From positions 1-19,805 of the forward strand of contig JAFGHG010000012.1 of assembly GCA_016939345.1 (NCBI GenBank): a DNA stretch of 19,805 nt, in the 5' to 3' direction. The stretch is from Candidatus Omnitrophota bacterium. GTDB lineage: Bacteria > Omnitrophota > Gorgyraeia > Duberdicusellales > 4484-171. The notes under the pieces were generated by a model that was not told the origin of the DNA, ran no database searches, and was given only the letters and a program-made list of their open reading frames with translations. Every line of letters starts with the position of its first letter. Within the stretch, counting starts at the first letter, position 1. The translations under genes and the position numbers were made by a program. Positions 14,914 to 19,805 of this stretch are shown here, in pieces.

Positions 14914-16126
14914 CTTTTAAAAAACTAATCAAAGATTCAGCTGTGAACTCTTTTGACTCTTTATTTGACCTGACCTCTAGATCCAGGGATTTATGGCTTG
15001 AGTATTTTTTACCCATCACTGCGATATAAGGATTACCTATAAGATAGGCATCATTAAATTTGACTCCTGCTGCTTCGTTCCTTTCGTCTACCAGTACTGA
15101 AATGCCTAAATCATTTAGTTTGTCAGCAATATTGAGTGCCGAAATCCGGTGTTCATCGGCCAAAACGATTAAAGTCAAGTCATAAGGAGCAACCTGCTTG
15201 GGCCAGATTAAACCTTTTTTATCAGAACTTACTTCGGCTATTGCCGAAAGGACCCTGCTTACACCTATACCATAACAACCCATGACAAAGGGAAGCCTGC
15301 TTCCATTCTCGTCTAAAAATAATCCTTCCTGAGCCAGGGAATATTTTGTGCCCAGCTGAAAAACATGGCCAAGCTCAACAAACTTAGACTCTTTCAACTT
15401 ACCCTTGCATACAGGGCAGATCCGGGTATCCTTATAGAATTTGTTTTCTTTAGGGCAGCGGTAAAGCATATCCTCTCCTATGGCGGCCTCAACCATAAAT
15501 TCATGAGAAACGCTTCCGCCCATAGCTCCGGAGTCGGCTTCGCTGATAACAAAATCCAGTCCAAAATCTCTGAATATATTCTTATAAGCCGTAAGCATCT
15601 TCTCGTAACTTAAATCAAGACCAGCCTGGTCCCTGTCAAAACTATAAGCATCTTTCATTATGAACTCACAGCTCCTCATCAATCCAAAACGCGGACGGGG
15701 CTCGTCACGAAACTTGGTCTGGATCTGATAAAGTGTGCAGGGTAGCTGCTTATGGGAAAAAAGGAAACGCCTGGCTATTTCGGTTATTTCTTCCTCATGT
15801 GTCGGGCCCAGACATAATTTTCTCTTCTTTCTATCCTCAAAGGTAAACATTACATCCTTTAAATCCTTGTCTCTGCCTGTCTTCTGCCATATATCTATAG
15901 GCTGTAAGGCACTCATAAAAAGCTCCTGGGCACCTGCCTTATCCATATATTTTCGTATAATCCTGTTTATGTTGTTCAATACCCTGTAACCGAGGGGAAG
16001 GTATGCGTAGATACCTGAAGAAACCATAGTCAAAAACCCGGCCCTTAAAAGAAGCTTATGGCTCTGGCACTCAGCAATCTTGGGAGCTTCGCGTTGTGTA
16101 TAAATAAAGCTTTCTGAGTATTTCAT
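14897..16126 (-). CDS. proS: Prolyl-tRNA synthetase lacking the INS editing domain
   Basis: A class II synthetase charging tRNA-Pro. Bacterial ProS is usually about 570 residues; this is 409. Catalytic pieces are intact: the motif 1 region (about 42-70), GPTHEEE (107-113), motif 2 TKFRDEPRPRFGLMR (137-151), motif 3 GCYGIGVSR (283-291) and the C-terminal anticodon-binding domain (about 310-409). The roughly 180-residue INS domain that clears Ala-tRNA-Pro should lie between motifs 2 and 3. Only about 20 residues stand at that point (220-240), including Cys224, Cys237 and Cys240. The flanking ICPVCKGKL and VELGHVFQLGTKYS are the normal bacterial sequences, so this is a clean domain loss rather than a different enzyme type. 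It overlaps rimP by 17 nt and follows the CpaF-like gene by 17 nt. Confidence 0.96.
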   Translation of the reverse strand: MKYSESFIYTQREAPKIAECQSHKLLLRAGFLTMVSSGIYAYLPLGYRVLNNINRIIRKYMDKAGAQELFMSALQPIDIWQKTGRDKDLKDVMFTFEDRKKRKLCLGPTHEEEITEIARRFLFSHKQLPCTLYQIQTKFRDEPRPRFGLMRSCEFIMKDAYSFDRDQAGLDLSYEKMLTAYKNIFRDFGLDFVISEADSGAMGGSVSHEFMVEAAIGEDMLYRCPKENKFYKDTRICPVCKGKLKESKFVELGHVFQLGTKYSLAQEGLFLDENGSRLPFVMGCYGIGVSRVLSAIAEVSSDKKGLIWPKQVAPYDLTLIVLADEHRISALNIADKLNDLGISVLVDERNEAAGVKFNDAYLIGNPYIAVMGKKYSSHKSLDLEVRSNKESKEFTAESLISFLKDEYAG

Positions 16127-16143
16127 TTCCGCACTCCGGATTA

Positions 16144-17397
16144 TTAATCAGGCTTAAAGATCTTTGGATCGATCTTTACTCCCTGGTTTTTGAATAATGG
16201 CAAAAACTTGGGTGGACCATAGGCCCTAAATTTTCCTTTTACTTTAAAATCATCAGCAACCTCTTCAATATCATAACGGTAAAGGTCGCGGAGAAGTATT
16301 TGATTCTCCTGAAGGGTATCGACTTCGGTGATATATGTAATCTTTCGGGAGCCGTCAGCAAGCTGCTCGTGCTGGACAATAATATCTATTCCTGAGGCAA
16401 TTTGCTCTCTTATAGCCCAGGTCGGAAGGTTAAGGCTGGCATATAGAGCTGTGGTTTCCAGCCTGGTAATAGTATCTGAAGGGCTTGAAGCGTGTATTAC
16501 AGCCAGTGATCCGCGGTGCCCGCTGTTTAAAGCCTGAAGATAATCCATTGCCTCTTCACCTCTTATTTCCCCAAGAATTATTCTTGTCGGCCTCATTCTG
16601 AGCGTGTTTCTGAAAAGGTCCCTGGGAGTGACTTCTCCTCTGCCCTCGATGTTCGGCGGCCGGGTAAGGAGCTGAACCACGTGCTTCTGACGTAAGCTTA
16701 ATTCCAGGGCATCTTCGATGGTGATTATCCTTTCCCAATCCTCGATGTAAGAAGATAAGACTTCCAGGGTTGTGGTCTTTCCTGAACCGGTAGCCCCTGA
16801 AAAAAGAATATTTATCCTTGCCTTTATGCAGGCAATAAAAAATTGGGCCATCCGCTCATCTATAGTCCCTAGCTTAGTCAGGTCATCAACCTGGCCTATG
16901 GAACGCAAAAATTTTCTTATAGTAACAGTCGCCCCGCCAACTGATAAAGGAGGCAGGATAACATTGACTCTGGAACCGTCAGGCAGGGCAAAATCTACAT
17001 AAGGATAGCTTTCATCGACTCTGCGGCCGGTAGGCCTTATCATCTTCTCGACTATATAACGAAGATGCTGTTCATTTTCAAACTTTATATCGATTTCCTG
17101 TTTACGCCCGGCTTTTTCAATGTAAATATTGTAAGGCCCGTTTATCATTATTTCGGTTATATCAGGGTCATCAAAAAGGACCTGTATCGGGCCGTAACCA
17201 AGATAGTCCGAACAAAGGGACTGGACAATCTTTTCTTTATCCTCATCGCTTAACTTGATGTATTTTCCTACTTCGGCCCGCGACTGGAAAAATAATCTGG
17301 CCCGCTCTCGAACAAAGTCTTCGGTAAGCTTTTCTTTATCGCCGACCCACATGCTTATTTCCTTGCGGATCTCGTCCTTTATCCTGCCTAGCTCCAT
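16144..17397 (-). CDS. CpaF/TadA-family type II/IV secretion ATPase
   Basis: A hexameric cytoplasmic ATPase of the kind that powers Tad/Flp pili or related secretion machines. The 417-residue protein has the N-terminal domain ending in GYGPIQVLFDDPDITEIMINGP (67-88). The motor domain has Walker A GATGSGKT (201-208), the Asp box ITIEDALEL (225-233), Walker B IILGEIRGEE (273-282) and the His box GHRGSLAVIHA (293-303). The TIRKF and NTLRMRP segments are typical of CpaF. No pilin, TadB/TadC, secretin or prepilin peptidase gene is in the window. It is embedded between ispG (overlap 10 nt) and proS (17-nt gap), with its own GGAGGT nine bases before the ATG. Which machine it drives cannot be told; the fit to the CpaF family is strong. 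Confidence 0.93.
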   Translation of the reverse strand: MELGRIKDEIRKEISMWVGDKEKLTEDFVRERARLFFQSRAEVGKYIKLSDEDKEKIVQSLCSDYLGYGPIQVLFDDPDITEIMINGPYNIYIEKAGRKQEIDIKFENEQHLRYIVEKMIRPTGRRVDESYPYVDFALPDGSRVNVILPPLSVGGATVTIRKFLRSIGQVDDLTKLGTIDERMAQFFIACIKARINILFSGATGSGKTTTLEVLSSYIEDWERIITIEDALELSLRQKHVVQLLTRPPNIEGRGEVTPRDLFRNTLRMRPTRIILGEIRGEEAMDYLQALNSGHRGSLAVIHASSPSDTITRLETTALYASLNLPTWAIREQIASGIDIIVQHEQLADGSRKITYITEVDTLQENQILLRDLYRYDIEEVADDFKVKGKFRAYGPPKFLPLFKNQGVKIDPKIFKPD

Positions 17398-18437
17398 ATT
17401 CTTTCTACCTCCCTGATTAGATCATCTACCACATTATTCTCATTGCTTTTCTTAATTATCTTATCGCCTTGAAAAATAACTGCCTTTTTTTTACCGAATG
17501 CCACTCCTACATCAGCCTGGTAAGCTTCTCCCGGGCCGTTGACTACGCAGCCCATGATGGCTATCTTTAAGGGTTTGTTAAATCCCCGGTCGGTAAGCCT
17601 TTTTTTAAAAACTTCTACTATATCGATAAGGTTAACTTCGCAGCGCGAACATGTAGGGCAAGAAATCAACTCGAAACCAAAACTTCTTAAGTTAAGAGAA
17701 GACAAGATGTACTTGGCTACCCTGACTTCCTGGAAAGAATCTGCAGTAAGAGAGACTCTGATCAAGCCTCCTATGCCCTGGCTTAATAAACAGCCCAGCC
17801 CGACCGACGATTTTGTAACTCCCTCAAGAAAAGGACCGGTAGCAGTAACTCCTAAATGAAGAGGGTAATCGTAAGACCTGGCAAACAACTTATTGGCAGC
17901 TATGGTAGTCAATACGTCTGAACCCTTCAATGAAACCATAAGATCAAAAAAACCCTGGTCTTCGATGAATTTTATATAATCAGCGGTTAGATTTACCATC
18001 TGTTCGGCCATATCCTGGGAGGTTTTGAACTTTTTTTTGAAACCTCCGGAATTTACGCCTATGCGCATTGAGATGCCTTTATTTTTTGCTTCCTTAACAA
18101 CCTGTTTTATTTCTGTTCTTTTAGTGATATTAGCCGGATTAAGGCGAATGGCATCAAATCCCTGCTCAATCGATTTAAGTGCGTTCTTATAATGAAAATG
18201 TATATCAGCCACAAGAGGAATGGTTATATGATTTTTTAAAATTCTGGCCAGCTTTGCGTCTTTTTCTTCCCTGACCGCAATCCGGATAGCCTCAGCCCCT
18301 TCCTTTTGCAAAGTCAAAGCCTCATTGATAAGTTTGTCAAGGTATTGAACCGGGGTCTTAATCATAGCCTTTATTCTAACGGGACTATTTCCTCCTGTAG
18401 AAAGGGTACCTATCATGACTGTTTTACTTTTTTTCAT
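17388..18437 (-). CDS. ispG: 4-hydroxy-3-methylbut-2-enyl-diphosphate synthase (MEP pathway)
   Basis: Converts MEcPP to HMBPP, the penultimate MEP-pathway step, with a [4Fe-4S] cluster. The 349-residue length is the compact two-domain bacterial form. The barrel has PLVADIHFHYKNAL (74-87), the LNPANI segment (99-104), RIGVNSG (125-131) and LHLGVT (193-198). The cluster domain has Cys260 and Cys263 in CPTCSRC, Cys297 in GCVVNGPGEA and Glu304. An additional Cys266 stands where E. coli has Gln. The usual SMTNTDT segment near the N-terminus reads AMIKTPVQ (24-31). It follows rseP by 8 nt without a clear Shine-Dalgarno and overlaps the secretion ATPase gene by 10 nt. With dxr it gives two MEP enzymes in one operon. 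Confidence 0.97.
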   Translation of the reverse strand: MKKSKTVMIGTLSTGGNSPVRIKAMIKTPVQYLDKLINEALTLQKEGAEAIRIAVREEKDAKLARILKNHITIPLVADIHFHYKNALKSIEQGFDAIRLNPANITKRTEIKQVVKEAKNKGISMRIGVNSGGFKKKFKTSQDMAEQMVNLTADYIKFIEDQGFFDLMVSLKGSDVLTTIAANKLFARSYDYPLHLGVTATGPFLEGVTKSSVGLGCLLSQGIGGLIRVSLTADSFQEVRVAKYILSSLNLRSFGFELISCPTCSRCEVNLIDIVEVFKKRLTDRGFNKPLKIAIMGCVVNGPGEAYQADVGVAFGKKKAVIFQGDKIIKKSNENNVVDDLIREVERIWS

Positions 18438-18445
18438 AAAAAATT

Positions 18446-19528
18446 TTATTTAGCTTCTTCCTCAACGTTTTTCTTGTTATCCTCATCGAAAAAATGCGGG
18501 CCTCTTTTGACATCGTTATAAAAGGCAAAAAGAAAAATAACAGCTAATAAAGCCAGTCCGACCTTTGTCAAGATCTCTTCTGTTCTTTTGCTTACTTCTT
18601 TTTTGCGGACCTTTTCGACTAAAAAAAACATAAGATGCCCGCCGTCTAAAACCGGTATGGGAAAAAGATTTATCAAGCCAAGGCTTATACTTAAAAGAGC
18701 CAGAAAGTTAAGCTGGACGAAAAAATCTGCTTGAGCTACCTTTGAAGACAGAAACCCGATACCCAAAGGCCCTATAACTGCTTTTTCAAAAGGAACGATA
18801 CCTGTCAATATGGCATAAATTCCCCTAAAAAATCTTACAGTATGGGTCTTAATAGTGTATCCGGCTTTTAAAAAAGAACCAATGAAATCGTATTTATTCA
18901 TTACTGGAGCAATTCCGATATTAGCGACCTCGATTTTTTTTCCAAATTCATCCATATCCTCTTTCATATTCAGTTCTGAGTCTAGGCTCATCAGCTTTTT
19001 ATCTCTGAGTATTGTCAGGTTTATTTTATCCCGGCTTTTATGTATTATCGAAGCCATATCCTGCCAATTTTTTACGCTCTGGCCGTTTACAGCTACGATT
19101 ATATCACCGGCTGTTATCCCTGCCTCTACTGCCGGATATTCAGCTAAAACCTGGCCTACTACCGGTTTACTGGATGGTACACCTATAATAAAAGCAATTG
19201 CCCAGAAAATAAAAAAAGCCATCAAATAATTAGATAAAGGCCCGGCCATGACTATTCTTGCCCTCAAACCCACAGGTTTTGAAAAAAACTCATTACTTTG
19301 CCCGCTGCAGCTCTGCCGATCCTCGCCGGCCATCTTCACATAACCGCCCAGAGGGAAAATACATATTTGGAAGATAGTTTCTTTGCCTTTTATTTTCAAT
19401 ATAGTCGGACCAAAACCAATTGAAAATTTTTCAACTTTTACCCCGGCTTGTTTTGCGGCCAAAAAGTGCCCGAACTCGTGTACTACAATCAGTATGCTGA
19501 AAATAATAATAGCTGTTATTGCGCCCAT
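18446..19528 (-). CDS. rseP: Site-2 intramembrane zinc metalloprotease RseP
   Basis: Cleaves membrane-spanning substrates such as anti-sigma factors and signal-peptide remnants. The 360-residue protein has HEFGH (17-21) in the first membrane helix, the FPLGGYVKMAGE segment (58-69), and a membrane helix at about 100-117. One PDZ domain spans about 122-200 (AGITAGDIIVAVNGQSV), and NLFPIPVLDGGH (287-298) supplies the third zinc ligand. A last helix lies near 323-342. E. coli RseP has two PDZ domains and about 450 residues; the single-PDZ length is usual in many other phyla. It overlaps dxr by 13 nt and precedes ispG by 8 nt, the common dxr-rseP-ispG order. The substrate is unknown. Confidence 0.97.
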   Translation of the reverse strand: MGAITAIIIFSILIVVHEFGHFLAAKQAGVKVEKFSIGFGPTILKIKGKETIFQICIFPLGGYVKMAGEDRQSCSGQSNEFFSKPVGLRARIVMAGPLSNYLMAFFIFWAIAFIIGVPSSKPVVGQVLAEYPAVEAGITAGDIIVAVNGQSVKNWQDMASIIHKSRDKINLTILRDKKLMSLDSELNMKEDMDEFGKKIEVANIGIAPVMNKYDFIGSFLKAGYTIKTHTVRFFRGIYAILTGIVPFEKAVIGPLGIGFLSSKVAQADFFVQLNFLALLSISLGLINLFPIPVLDGGHLMFFLVEKVRKKEVSKRTEEILTKVGLALLAVIFLFAFYNDVKRGPHFFDEDNKKNVEEEAK

Positions 19529-19805
19529 AATCTGTTAAAATACTCCTTTGTTTTCTCTCTTGCCCAATTATCCCAGTAAATCACATCTTCTATATTTTTT
19601 ATTCTGATAGATGGATATTTATTAACAATAAAGCTCATGGCTTTGTGCATATCGAAATATCTTATTTTTTTTCTTAAAAAATAATCTATTGCCACTTCGT
19701 CGCAGGCATTAAGTAAAATCAGTGAGTTATCTCTTCTCCTGGCAGCGGTTAAAATAAGCTTAAGCAGGGGGTAACGCTGATAGTCTATCGGAGAGAAGGT
19801 GTAAG
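19516..19805 (-). CDS. dxr: 1-deoxy-D-xylulose 5-phosphate reductoisomerase, C-terminal end only
   Basis: The first committed MEP-pathway enzyme, converting DXP to MEP with NADPH. Only the last 95 residues are in the window, read by hand from the right edge to a TAA at 19516. Recognisable pieces are FSPIDYQRYPLLKLILTAAR, matching the DxxRFPxLxLA segment of the family, and LLNACDEVAIDYFL, matching the LNAANEIAVxAFL motif. The DYQRYP and ACDEVA spellings deviate from the consensus. The 3' end overlaps the rseP start by 13 nt. The gene order dxr-rseP-ispG supports the assignment. Confidence 0.93.
   Translation of the reverse strand, partial: YTFSPIDYQRYPLLKLILTAARRRDNSLILLNACDEVAIDYFLRKKIRYFDMHKAMSFIVNKYPSIRIKNIEDVIYWDNWAREKTKEYFNRLWAQ

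Overview
The window reads as a core-genome segment of an uncultured, didermic-type bacterium. Every gene lies on the minus strand, so transcription runs from the right edge to the left. Base composition is moderately A/T-rich (by eye, not computed). The order dxr-rseP-ispG-proS-rimP-nusA-infB, the [4Fe-4S]-type TrpRS motif and the mix of GTG/ATG starts suit a deep-branching anaerobic lineage. Candidatus Omnitrophota is my best guess, but that is inference; no 16S or other decisive marker is present.

Block 1 (19805 to 6387) is fourteen genes with gaps of 50 nt or less or short overlaps: dxr (3' end), rseP, ispG, a CpaF/TadA-type secretion ATPase, an unusually short proS, rimP, nusA, infB, trpS, scpA, ruvB, a DUF2905 membrane protein, tgt and trmD. 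It joins the MEP isoprenoid pathway, envelope-stress proteolysis, translation, transcription elongation, chromosome organisation and tRNA modification. The pilus-type ATPase is the only gene that looks out of place.

A 200-nt non-coding gap (6186-6386) holds an A/T-rich imperfect palindrome and separates trmD from rplS, which are usually adjacent.

Block 2 (6173 to 1613) is rplS, rnhB, an FchA-like cyclodeaminase-family protein, a divergent FolD, an unrecognised FAD-domain protein and guaB3. From fchA to guaB3 the genes overlap, which suggests translational coupling of folate one-carbon metabolism with purine (GMP) synthesis. This FolD has lost all three catalytic residues Lys54, Gln98 and Asp121 (E. 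coli numbering) at a constant offset, while a separate cyclohydrolase-family gene overlaps it. I consider this the most interesting observation in the window.

A second non-coding gap of 300 nt (1313-1612) carries a nested inverted-repeat element: outer 21-nt arms, a perfect 20-bp palindrome and a terminator-like hairpin. Beyond it lies guaA (GMP synthase), cut by the left edge. I saw no tRNA, rRNA, CRISPR array, insertion sequence or phage gene.
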